In this document: piece by piece, positions 39,951 through 51,546 of the stretch
Numbering within the stretch: the stretch's first letter is position 1
Layout of the letters: every line of letters begins with the position of its first letter
NCBI GenBank assembly: GCA_037951105.1
Contig: JBAMJV010008464.1
Span: 41,001-105,000 of the forward strand
Origin: Echinarachnius parma
Taxonomy: Eukaryota > Echinodermata > Echinoidea > Clypeasteroida > Echinarachniidae
Direction of reading: 5' to 3'
DNA: 64,000 bases
Program-made: the position numbers and the translations under genes
Notes under the pieces: model-generated
The model's database searches: none
The model's input: the letters and a program-made list of their open reading frames with translations, nothing else
What the model was told of the DNA's origin: nothing

Positions 39951-40866
39951 CAGTGAAACCTCATTATAATGAGCACCTTGGGTCCAAGGAATTTACCTCT
40001 TTATATCAAATACTGTATAAGCTGTTAATTTCGCGAGGGTTTTATTTTCGCGTATCAGTAGAGAGACGCGAAAATAACAACACGCCAAAATATTGCCAGT
40101 CATTTGTACGATCTTGTCAATGGGCATTCGCATACACTTGGTTGGCCAGTCCCCCGGCAGATATCAAGTAGTGGTCTGGTAGCTACCGCAACAAAGAAAG
40201 CAGCTGTCGAAGCTCAATTTATCTAGATCTAACCTGAACTAGAACTTCACCTCGATCTATTTCCTCTACTTACGTGACTGCAAGGAATTCGGGAACAATA
40301 AAGAGAAAATGCGCGCAAAAACAAGTATAAAACAGCGCCAGGTCAGATTCGCATCGGATCGATTGTTGCATGCACTGCACCCTGTATACACGTATACCTA
40401 CATATATGCGTTTTTCGCTGCTGCGCTTGAACATGAAGTTGAACAACGTAATACGAATAGAAAATGAAATTGTATCGGAGAATGACGCTAGTTGGCAGAA
40501 AATAGCCAAAAATTGTGGCGCTATGACTATCAAATTCGCTGAAGTGTGATGAAGAAACGATCGGCCACCGAGGCCATTTATGTCCTATTTTTGTCAGAAA
40601 TTTCGTAATCGAGGTAAATCTGAACAGTATGTTACCATATTTCCGTAAAAATCATGTCAGATATGCTAAAACGGTAATTGATTTACGAATTTGCTGTATT
40701 TTATAAGATGATTAATTGTCATAAATGCGCTGCATTTTTGTCATTACTTTTGAGTGAACTTTTTTCCCAGCGGCGTATACAGTATCTAGTTGTAACGGGG
40801 CATAAAAACAATAAAATACATAGAACCTGGACCTGTGAAAGAGCTTGTTATAAAGAGGTTCCACTA
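39951..40866. mobile_element. 900-bp pogo/Tigger-like non-autonomous element
   Basis: CAGTGAAACCTCATTATAATG at the left after TA, and CTTGTTATAAAGAGGTTCCACT at the right before ATA. Between them no transposase frame is recognised; the inside contains GC-richer unique sequence. It lies between the convergent TARBP1 and COQ6 genes. Confidence 0.65.
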
Positions 40867-40960
40867 TAAACCTCCATGAATGTCCAACACATTGACTAAA
40901 ACAATGATTCTTTCGTTCATCCATGCCATGAATAACGATTGATTCAAGATTTCATAATTT

Positions 40961-41575
40961 GGCTGCCATGGCAAAAAGCATTGCCTGGAGACGATATTTC
41001 ATCATCATGCTGCAGAAAGATTGGTGAAATAAAGCTTTCAATCAATACAAGATTGTCAGTGGAGTAAAGTCTTTCGTTCACCAAAGCCATGTATCAAGAT
41101 TCATTCAACATCTAGCTGCCGTGGATATAATCGTGTCCTTGAGGGGTCTTGGAGACTTTTGGCTAAATTTTGCCCTGGAGACCAAGATTCCTAATCATCG
41201 CGTTTGCAGAATGATCGGGTGATGATAGGCCATAAACAGAGAGGAAACATTCTGGCCTTCGTTGCAATGATGGTTGTTAGCCTGAAGACCGTGTCTCCTC
41301 AGTATCACAACAGCAGTATGGTAATTTAATTATTCTTTTGTTCTCCAAGGCTATGGATATGATCCTGTCCTTGAGGGGTCCTAGAGCATTGGTTGCCTGG
41401 AGACCTTAACTCCTCATCATCACGGCCGCTGGGTTGTCACCCAGGCCATGGATCAAGAAAACAAGAAAAACGATTCACTTACTAGCAACCTTGGATAAGA
41501 CCCTTATCTGACCCTGAGGGGTTTGTTGCCTGGAAACCAACGTTCTTAATCATTATGCTGCACAATGATCCCTGA
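40961..41575 (-). pseudogene. four decayed tandem copies of the COQ6 terminal exon
   Basis: Minus-strand matches to exon 9 at about 41500-41575 (MIKNVGFQATN), 41345-41445 (DNPAAVMMRS, stop [20 protein letters not shown]), 41110-41210 (MIRNLGLQ) and 40961-41015. Linking sequence is also repeated (ATTATCACAACAGCAGGATGG at 41655 against AGTATCACAACAGCAGTATGG at 41301), so blocks of roughly 360 bp were copied. The best copy keeps 17 residues identical except for the stop. Confidence 0.85.
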
Positions 41576-41737
41576 AATCAGGCCGTGAATCGAGAGAAAC
41601 ATTCTGACTTTCACCGCAACGTTGGCTGTTTGCCAGGGAAAAACTGTCTCTTCATTATCACAACAGCAGGATGGTTAATAGATAGTCTTTTGTTCAGTTC
41701 GACCAAGATTCATCAAGAGGACGAGAATCATGAGTCA

Positions 41738-44700
41738 CTAACTGGCAGCCATGGATATGATTCTGTCCTTGAGGGGTCCCAGAGCGTTGGTTGCCTGGAG
41801 ACCGAAGCTCCTGATCATCACGGCTGCGGGGTTGTCGGTGGAGTACAGCCTCTTGAGGACATCTATGGTTCCCATGACTGGAAGCACATGGCGCTGCCGC
41901 TGGGTTTCATACTCCTCTAGGTGGGATAGGCCTCCTATGGAGAAATCAGTGTCAAACACAATTATTAAGTCAAACATATTACAGAAGAACCTTGTAATTA
42001 GGAGCTCTAAGAGCTGATCATCTTGTTATATTCTTTTGTGTTTTAACCCTTATAACAAGAAATCTGATATAACAAGGCAATTTTTATGGTCACAAGGTCA
42101 TCATAATAATGAGGATCCGCTGTTTTAAACACAATTATAAACCAATTATTAAAATAACCAAAATCACAGTTTCTGACATCTTTATTACTTATTTGTTGTT
42201 TTTGCATAATCTTACATGTAATGCACCAACTACAAAATGTGTATGTAATTTGTTAATTTCTTTCTGTGCACCTGCCAATCGTATATGGCAGTACCCTAGA
42301 ATAGTATGCAGGAATATTATTCATGTCAAAGTATGTAACACAAATGCTCAGTAAATCTTAGTTTCTAGCTGAAAATCATCACAATCATTCTACACTAATT
42401 TTGCAATCATAAAGCAAGTTGAAGATTATGATATTATTACATGGTTGTGTTAACATGGGAATCCAGCATCCCACTCACTCCTTTTGAATCTACACAAATC
42501 TACAAGTAAATGGGTTCAAGTAAGAGAGAAAAGTCGAGGGAGAACTTACCAAAATCTTTACCCATCGAGGCGGCTTCAGAGAGGACCTGAGATAGTGTCG
42601 CAACATCACCAAAGCCTAGATTGATACCCTGCCCTGCCAATGGATGGATCCTGTGTGCAGCGTCACTACAGGAAATAATGCAAACGGCAACATGCAAAGA
42701 TTTACAAATTGTATGAATACAAATGTTTACTGCCAGAGAATGCTGTGGATTAGAACCCCTATTCTATGCTAGAAGTTTAACCTTTTTTCTTTGTGGCCCG
42801 GTTAGGCAAGTAAATCTAATTTGAGTGGCCCCAAACCTCTATCTGGTGTCCCCAAACAAAGAAAAATATTAAAGAGTTTTAAGATATACATTTTAAACTG
42901 TTGATCACAATACAACATTTGTGGCTGTCATCTACAGCCTTCGTCAGCGAGGTGACCCGACTAATATGAAAAGAGTTATGTAGTAAAATTTAGCTTTATG
43001 AAATTTGGGTGGCCCAAAGCCAAATTTTGGGGCCATCTGGCCAGCGGGCCAGTGCTAATTTCAAGCATTGCTCCTTTGATTGAAAAGAATGGACAGGCAG
43101 TTTTTTATTTGACTATTCTGTAGTATTTATTAGGCCCTTTGGTAGCATGGCTAATTTTGACCAGTATTATTACTGTTTAATTAACTGTTTAACTAAAAAG
43201 TAGCAGCATTTTACAGAACTATGATTTTTTTTAAATATATCTATTATGTTTTTTGTAAGTACTGGTTTCCATGGTGATGCAGATACTTTCAAAGCTTGCG
43301 GTATTACCATGTAAGAAGGTAAGGATTTGAGAGTCCTGAGAAGGGCTGTTGGTATTCTTTCTTGGGTAGTCCTACAAAGGATTGTGTCTGTGGTAGTCCT
43401 TGAAAGGACTGCTATTCTTTCTTTAACTTGTAATCTAAAATCTGGTATGCTACTTACCCTATGAGAGCAACCCTGTCTGAAACGTATCTTGGAGCGTGAC
43501 ATAGTCCGAGTGGGAACCTGGCCCTGCTTCCCGGATCCACCCCAGCCACGCCCGGTGGCAGCTGACGAATAGACGACCCCTCTGGCTTCATCGCCGATAG
43601 CAACCCGCCAAACAGCCGAGAAGCGGCATCCACTGAAGGGTTGTGATGACTATTGTCCCACTGTTCAACAGATATATGGTCAGAACGTTTACTTTAAAAA
43701 CAATCCATTTCTTTAAACAAAAATTTACAACATTTTTCCTGAAATTACTTTGTCTTGGTTTTATGGAAAATGCATGAATATTGCCAAACAAATTTGTCTT
43801 AAATTAAAGGTACATCTATCCCATTCAAAATTATTTTATTTTGATATAATAAGCATTCTCCATAGACCAAAGACTAAATATTTTCTAAACTAGATCTGAC
43901 TGAGGTTAACTTGATACCTTTTTGTGCAGAAATAAGATTTGGAATTAATTTTAAGTACATGAGTAACATTTGATATGAGTAACATTTGACATGCCATATA
44001 AATCAAGAGCAGTCATATATTGTAAAGCCAGCTAGCTTTAATAGTTCTTGCTAAGTCTATTTTGGATGATGTGGCAGTGGCTAGGTATGAAACACATGAT
44101 CTGTTAGTTGCTAACTAGGGTTAACTTAGTGGTTACCTAAGATAAACCAGCTAAACCTAGTTGGGGATTATGGAAACTGTTTGTTGCTCACTACTAAAGC
44201 TAGCCGGCTTTTATGAATATGAGCCTATTACTTTATTTTCTTACAAATGCATGGTTAACTGCCTCCACAAAGTCGTCTTCCTCCATATTGACCAGTTGCT
44301 TGGATTGATCAGGGCTGGTTGACCACACCAGGGAGCTCTGGTCATCACTCAGCTGTTGTCATGGAAACAAAATATTCAAAAGATTCTTGTTAGTAAAATA
44401 ATAAACATAAACTATAATTCAAAGGATGTACAAGATGAGATTTTTTTAAAAGGGTGACAAATTGTGAGGAAGTGCTACATCAAAATCTGCTGCTATGACA
44501 ATGACATCAGAAAGATGCAAGTAGTAATTAGAAGATTGTGGGAGAAAAGATTATTACTGTACTCTTCAAAATTGGCCACATAAACATTGTTGCAGATAGG
44601 ACAGAAAGAATTAATTGAACAAGAATGCTCAGAATGCTCGTAACAGAAGTTTATCATGTCTTGTAGATCAATGGTAACGTGACCTATCAGTGAAAAATAA

Positions 44701-47700
44701 GCGATTTAGTCCCCGAAATGCCTAAAAGAGCCCCCTGAACATTGTAAAATAGCCCCCATAAATTTTCATAGAGTTCAATGCAACTATTTCAGAGTGCTAT
44801 TTTTATGCAGGCTAGCTTGACAAGTAGCCCCCCGAAAAATAACTTTTATTTGTTTCCCTGTGACCTATTCTTACATCCCTTTCAACTGAAATTCTTGCTT
44901 TTCCGTATTCTTCTACAAGTACGATAATTAAGAGAGAAAGAGGAAAAGTAAGGGAAATAGCTATATTTATTTGTATACTTACGGGAAGAAGAGCAACCGG
45001 TCCAGTTGGTAGGAACCTCTGCCATGCAACAATGTTTTCTGTTGGCTGGATGAGAAAAAAACAAATTAAAGTGATCCATTAACTTTATATTTCCCAAAGG
45101 TGATATTTGAGACTTCAATCATATACCAATGTCATTGTAAGATATGTGATATTTTCATAGAATTTCACAGGATTATGTAGGTATAATGCTAGAAAATGAT
45201 TGACAACAATTTCTTACTTAAGTATGTTACTCACTGATTAACATAAGTGTTCTTTATATAACGACAGGTGACAAACTGAATGTTCCTTCCCTAATGAACC
45301 AATTCGGGCAAGTAACAAATAGTTTGGGGCAAGCTATTTCCATAGAAACTTTTCCCACTGGGCAAGTCAGAATACAAATTTATGAAGAGCTCTGTTTATG
45401 ATCAGCAAATGACTATGGAGTCTATAGGGCCTCGAACACAAGCACATACTGCTTGCAGCTTCCCTGAGGTCCCGGCTATGATTTATTAGATGTACCTCGA
45501 TTATTTACCTCTGTTTTTTTATTTGCCAATTAAACTGAATTTAATTGAAAATAATTAGCAAATGTAATAGATAATCTTTACTTCTGCTAGCTGGACGGTG
45601 GCCACCACCCCCCACTGGTCATAGCTCCAAGCAAGCTCCTTGAGTCCCGTCAGGCTCCGAACCACGGACCTGGCCCCGTCGGCCCCTATCACCAGCCTCG
45701 TCTTGATCACACTCTCATCACCATGGAGATGAATCTGAGCCCACGACTCCTCCTCGAACAAACCCTGGGGTGGGATCTGGATAGACGTCAGTCTGCAAAA
45801 AAATTGTTTTATTGCATTCACGATTAATTGTTTATTGCAAGCTTTATAGTTTTGTTGAAAATTTAAAAAATAAAATATAAATAAAATTAAAATTAAAATA
45901 TAAACATTCAAATAAAACAAAATTATTATGGTTATCAGTAAGGCATAATGTAAGATGAGTGGAAACTTGTTAAAAGTGATTGGTCATTTCTGCAGTCTGA
46001 TTAAACTTTTTCATTTCATACTGCACATTCTCATTGACCTCATTAAGATGACTGTAGTGGGCGATGTTTGTGACATTTTAAAGAAAAAAATCAGTCAATA
46101 TTTCAGACATTATTTTGTCTACAAGATCATTGATCACTACAGGGCCCTGTTGCAGAGAGAGTTGATTGTAAGTCAGATCATGTGACTGAATGCGCAAATC
46201 TGATTTGTTCAAATGAGCATATTTTCTGACTTGCAATTAATTGCAACTCTTTCTGCAACGGGGCCCAGGGAGCAGGGGCCCGATTACGGACCAGCGACAT
46301 TTACCATGGTAATTAGCATCATTGGCTCTAACTCATTGATGTCAATATGCTAGAATTACGTACAAATCATTCAACAGTAAAGCATATCTAGAGATCAGTG
46401 GAACTAGGTCTGGTCCTGGGTCATGATCGTGCTCTCGGCCACAGATCTCTAGGAATTAAATCTTACTTTTTCTCATATCGTACTTCCACGTTCCCTTTAA
46501 CGGCATCTAGCCGATTATAGAGGGCAGCGTTTGTGACGTCGTTCTCAACGATGAATGCCATATCTTCGGAGAGATCAGAGGACTGGTTGAAGGCGATGAT
46601 GGCATCTGAGCAGGCATCCCACACTTGCATCCTTCTGAACGGCTTCACTCGCTTCTCAACCATGTGCTGCCAGGCACCAACATCTTACAAGACAAATCCA
46701 GATTTTTTTGTTCAACTTCAATTAGAATTTATTTAAACGAAATGGAAATACACAATTAGAACTGCAAAACAGTACTTAACAAAATTGTGGAAATCAGACA
46801 AATAGCGCAAAATTAATTGGAACAATTTGAAACAAGATGAAATGATTTGTTTCAAATAGAGTGTGTGCAATTTTTCAACTTTATTTGGGGGTTTATTAAT
46901 TGATGTAAGTAGCACTTCTTTAGAAGTGTATCCAGTGGTAACCTTAACAGGGGAAAAGCTGCCCATGAAGGAGGAAATATTATGGCCTAGTCTCACTGCA
47001 CTGTTTCTCCTTCAGTTTCCTATCTGACCAAAATGTGGCGAAACGATCAGTATCTAGCAAATTTTCCGGAGCCAAATTAAAAGTATCCTACTTACTAACT
47101 AGTCCATTCCAAATTTGGTCCGCATCATTTTGTTTCCTGCTAGAACCTTCTGAATGTCAAACGGATAGGAAACGGAAGGAGAAATGGTGCAATGGGACAA
47201 TGCCATTAAGATGGTGCTTGTAAGCTTTGTATAGATCTACAAGAATCTTCGGCATCTAATCTTCAGGATTGAAGAAGGCAGATGAACCAGAAGAAGTTTG
47301 AGGAAGACTTATGTGTCCCAACATGGAGTGCATAATTAGTTAAGTGCCATTGATCACAAACCCCTCCCAAATCCTCTAACTACTAAAAGAATGAGACCTA
47401 CCTGTGAGAAGCTTGACAGAGCTGTGGTTGAGCGCACACACCCTGTTGCTGTACCTGGACGGCAGATCGCTAATCTTGGTAGGAGGCTTGCCTTGCTCTA
47501 ACAGCAGGATCCGGTGATCCGCCAGCCTCGGATCAGACCCTGGCAGAGAAGAAAGTCATTACTAGCAGGGAAGGAAATATACGGGGCTCAGGGGCTGAGG
47601 GCGGTTTTGTCCCCTAATTTTCAAAATAGCCCCCTGAAATCAGTAGGTAGCCCCTAAAATCACATAGGGTATTATGTGAAATATTTTGTGATATCCATCA

Positions 47701-50700
47701 GATTGAAAAAGTAGCCCCATAAAATTAAAAATTAATTCCTGGTAATAGGCCTTATAATTTATTCATGTATTTCAAATCAATAACATTGGTGTAGCATGGT
47801 CAGACAGATAGTGGGGGGGGGGGGGGGGGGGGGGGTACACTCTATACACATTATTTCTCTATTTCATAAAACTTACATTTTTCAAATATAGTCAATAACA
47901 TTGGCGTAGCGTGTGGTCAGACAGATCGGGGGGGGGGGGGGGGCACCCTAGGGTCACTCTCATAGGCAGGCTGCAGTAAACAAATTTGTGAGACTGGCAA
48001 AAATCATAAAATCATTTCTAGCTAAAATCTCACCAATTAATCAAACTTAACATAACAGGGGGTTAGAATTGAATATAATTTAAAACTTACATGAGCTTTC
48101 CAATGTCAGAAGCACTTTAAATTCCAGTTTTTAAAATATTTGATCTATGACTTGAAGCTCCAATCTGAGCCTGAGCTTTCTGACTGTGCAGCCCTCAACC
48201 ACAGGTTTTAGAACAGTTGTTTACATGTTTAGTCCACTGACCTCTACTAATGGACGGGCGGCTGCACGTTGATTGGCCATTCAAAAATGAGGCCGCCGCG
48301 CGCGCACGGCGGCCATATTGGGACCATCATCATGGACCGTCGATAACCCGCTGTTGATAGTGTGTAACATTCGTAAACATTTTTCAGATTAATTTTACCA
48401 ATTGTGCTCGTTAGATAAAAAGTGTTGATTGTATTCTGATTAGGGATGGCACATTACATGGCATTTGGCTGTACAACTCGAAATGATAATGACATACAAA
48501 AGGCTGAAATCACGTTTCATAGGCGAGTTGTTTGCAGTCATTGGCCGCCTACAGTCCCATGTGTTATGTTTTGTGTCAGAAAATATTATAGTTTACCTCT
48601 TATATTCCACATATATATTAGGTTGCTACATTTATTATAAATAGGGTACTGTACTGATAGATTTGTTTAAATATTGAAATAAAACAAGTGAAATCGATAA
48701 GAGATTTAGATACGGGCAGGCAAATAGATGACAAAAATGTGATTGTAAACTTGAAAATGTATTTTTGATATAATTGAATAAGTGATTGGGTTTTGAAAAT
48801 GTATGTTTGAATTCATAAAGCCTATACTAAGGCTAGGGTTTTCTGTCGAGACAGTGACTCATTAAGTTAATTACAGCCATTAAAAAGTGAAATAATGAAA
48901 GAAGATACATTTGTATATGAAATATTGGTATTATGCACTCATTTGAATTTACATCGTGGTGAATTTTGAGGGGATATTATGTTAGTCATTGTGGAATTAA
49001 TGCAATGAAATGGTTGATAGAGAAGCAAAACATGGCTTGGGGGGAAAAGGGAGATTTGTAATAAAGTGAAATAAATAGTATGATTAAACAAAAGTATTAT
49101 GTTAAATGGCAACAAAGATGGGAGGACTTTGAATCTTCCTTGGAAAATATTAAAAATAATGTAACTCAGTCGTATATATAGGCCTACCATTGTAATTTGA
49201 ATAATATTAACATTTTAATCTATATTGCATCGTTTACGGATGGGAAATATTGGTATGTGTATATCATGGGCATATGTAAAGATACATAATGTATTTTTTT
49301 GTAAAAGGAGCAATTAATTTGAGTTGAAACAAAAAGGAGAAAAGAAGGAAGAAAACAAAAACAGATTGGCTCAAAATGAATGAAGAACAGCAATAAACAC
49401 AAAACAACAGCAACAACAACAACGACAACATGTCTCTCCAATTAATGTTAAGTATTGACTTTTATAACATCTAATTAATAGAGGTTGCATATGGTCGAAC
49501 TTCGAATTTCTTCAGAAGTGTTTTATAACCTCCATGATCGATCCCTGATCGATGTTCATAATGATTTAAAACAAACCATAAAGGTAACATTATGAATATG
49601 AACCATAACTCACAAAGCATGCCCTTTGAAATAGTAATCTCAGGAAGAACGCGGAAAACACGTTACCAAATAAATTGAAAAGGAAAGAAAAGAAAACAAA
49701 GATTGGCTATCTTTTTATGATATTTTGATATACGGGGATGACGTGCCATATGGTAGAGTAAAGTGATCCATGAACGCATGGTACAATTAAATAAATTAAT
49801 GAAAACAGCACAAAAGTTCTTTCTTTACATGGGGAACAAAATCTTGTTAAAAACAAGGGGAAAATCAGAGATAAACTAGGGGCGAGTAATAGTTATAAGA
49901 TCGGGTCAATAGCGGGAATCCGAGTGAATCTCTCCGGGCAACGCCGGCGCGCATATACCTTACGTTACCGTGTAAGCATCATAACAAATGGCGAATTATC
50001 ATTGCTTGAGCTGTGATTCAATACGCTGGATAATTTTAATTAATCATGCTAGTATTCAATCACTAAGACTATTTACTTCTCATATATGATCATATTTCAT
50101 TCCTGGGGGGAAAAGGGATATAACAATGCCATGGTGAGCAACAACTCCGTAGTAAGTATAATGCAATACCACGTTAGTGCATATATCCGCTGTTACGGGT
50201 TGATGGTCCCAACATGGCGCGCGCCCGCAGCCCGCGGCCTCAATTACTGAGCCATGACCGCCCGTCCATTAGTAGAGGTCAGTGGTTTAGTCTTGTCTGC
50301 CAGCCAGTATTATCAAAAGGCTGAAGGGATTATTTCAGAGATTAGTGTCTGAATGACCTAACTGACAATGGGTTCTGCAAAGTACTCTGACTTGTACTAT
50401 TTACAGGGGTGCAGCATTTCAATAGGTGTCTGGACAAGACAATAGTCAATACATGTGGCTTTTGTATCGCATTCCGAAGTATATAACAATGAATATAGGT
50501 CAATTTGTGACTCTAAGGAATTCTTTACAACCAGCTTTGAACAGATTAACACAATGATTCAATGAAGGCATGCTATAATTGTTTGTTGAACAAAGGCCAA
50601 AGCAATTATGCAATTTATACAGACATACACAGCATCAAATTGATCAATAGTGTTTTAAGGCTAGGTAGACAGGGGAATCCCCCAGTGTTTACTTGGACAA

Positions 50701-51517
50701 TGAAGGCAGCTGACTATCAGGCTTTTTTCAAGGCAATGGAGTAAGGGGTTAATGCAGCATGCTGTTAACCCCTTGTCTTGTAGGGGTGGGGGGGGGGGGG
50801 GGGGGGGTGGGTGGGGGGGGGGGGGTGGGGCACACTCTATTTCATAAAACTTACATTTTCCTCTCAAATGTGTTATCAAATTATTGGGGGGCATATCAGC
50901 CCAGCAAGTCAAGAGCACCTAAACCACCCACCCCTGCAAGTCAAGGGGCTTACTGTGCTACACCCCCATGCCCCAGGCTAATTAGCCACCGATCAACACT
51001 CAACAATTTAGTTGAAAGTTAGTATTGAATTAGTCAGAGAAACTAAACATTAATTAATGAACAATATTGAACGCATAAAATGTACACAAGCTGAGGAAGA
51101 ACAAAGACAAAATAGATCATTTATTTACCACGTTTACAGTAACATAATCAAATGAGACAGCACTGGTCAGTAAATATTATTTTGTATTTCTAAAGCAGTA
51201 AAAGGGAATTCATGTTTTTGTTTTTTGTGTGTTTTTGTTTTGTGCAACTCACCCAATGAACATGCCATGGCTTGTCCTGCCATCCCTCCTCCCACGATGA
51301 CCACATCGTACAGTTCATCCTCCGAGGTCGTCTGCCAGCTCCCAACCATCGGCCTCTTCTCTCTCCCATTGCTCTTCTCCTCGTCTCCACTTTGCCGAAG
51401 GTGAACATCACCGGATTTAGAACTAGTCGAAGATGTGAAACTAAATTTGGTCGCATTCCCACGACTGCTTGAGAAAGATCGCACGAGCAGTTGTCCTGCA
51501 AATCGGGAGACAACTCC
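41738..51517 (-). CDS. COQ6: COQ6 ubiquinone biosynthesis flavin monooxygenase, 9 exons
   Basis: FAD-dependent aromatic hydroxylase of coenzyme Q synthesis, acting on the ring in the mitochondrial matrix-side CoQ complex. Exons in transcript order: 51517-51253, 47539-47402, 46683-46467, 45792-45582, 45045-44983, 44352-44245, 43660-43458, 42665-42550, 41934-41738. All phases close, giving about 505 aa against 468 in human. Motifs: [18 protein letters not shown] (Rossmann GxGxxG, exon 1), [14 protein letters not shown] (exon 3), [14 protein letters not shown] (DG motif, exon 4), and [17 protein letters not shown] across exons 7-8 (GD motif, second FAD contact). The C-terminal [20 protein letters not shown] is family-typical. 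The Ser/Arg-rich leader ([11 protein letters not shown]) suits a mitochondrial presequence. Exon 5 must use the acceptor giving PTENIVAWQ; the nearer AG breaks the frame. The start codon is unresolved. Confidence 0.93.
41989..42125. repeat. pogo/Tigger-like MITE
   Basis: GAACCTTGTAATTAGGAGCTC to CATCATAATAATGAGGATCC, in COQ6 intron 8 next to exon 9. Confidence 0.6.
42790..43075. repeat. 'GGGCCAGT' repeat copy in COQ6 intron
   Basis: TGTGGCCCGGTTAGGCAAGT, GTGGCCCCAAACC and GGCCAGCGGGCCAGTGCTAAT. An unrelated roughly 100-bp stretch (GGCTGTCATCTACAGCCTTC) sits in the middle. Confidence 0.6.
45295..45375. repeat. short GGGCAAGT repeat copy
   Basis: CCAATTCGGGCAAGTAAC, TTGGGGCAAGC and CCCACTGGGCAAGTC. 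Confidence 0.5.
46142..46268. repeat. 'GGGCCCCGTTGCAGAAA' MITE, copy 2
   Basis: Ends GGGCCCTGTTGCAGAGAGAG and CTCTTTCTGCAACGGGGCCC, with CTTGCAATTAATTGC inside. In COQ6 intron 3. Confidence 0.85.
47813..47942 (+). repeat. duplicated poly(G) tracts
   Basis: A run of 23 G at 47813-47835 and a second of about 15 near 47928-47942, each preceded by GGTCAGACAGAT and, further left, AATAACATTGG(T/C)GTAGC. The block is therefore duplicated and the G runs differ in length. Confidence 0.85.
48227..50292 (+). mobile_element. P-element-like DNA transposon with 8-bp TSD
   Basis: Element 48235-50284 (2,050 bp) is bracketed by perfect 8-bp duplications GTTTAGTC at 48227-48234 and 50285-50292. Terminal inverted repeats: CACTGACCTCTACTAATGGA (then CGGGCGG) and their complement. 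Subterminal TTGGGACCATCA and TGATGGTCCCAA are also inverted. The left side holds a THAP-like N-terminus at 48446. The 8-bp duplication plus THAP domain fits the P superfamily. The middle is AT-rich with no transposase core visible, so it is probably non-autonomous. It occupies much of COQ6 intron 1. Confidence 0.8.
48446..48640 (+). pseudogene. THAP-domain N-terminal fragment
   Basis: ATG-initiated frame [20 protein letters not shown] then EITFHR resembles the THAP zinc-finger start (M..C.A.GC.NR......SFHR). The first zinc ligand Cys is replaced by Tyr and the later part (C..H) is not convincing. It may be a first exon, or a decayed one. Confidence 0.55.
50785..50826 (+). repeat. long interrupted poly(G) tract
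   Basis: About 40 bp of G broken only by single T residues (GTGGGTG), strongly quadruplex-prone, in COQ6 intron 1. Confidence 0.9.
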
Positions 51518-51546
51518 CTGAGATGTTCACAATAAATCCGTGGCAT

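Noticed and set aside
50661-51022. Pro- or Gly-rich frames
   Set aside because: Produced by the interrupted poly(G) tract in COQ6 intron 1.
51190-51546. 118-aa ATG-started minus-strand frame
   Set aside because: Shifted relative to the FAD-binding frame of COQ6 exon 1 and runs through the donor; not the coding frame.
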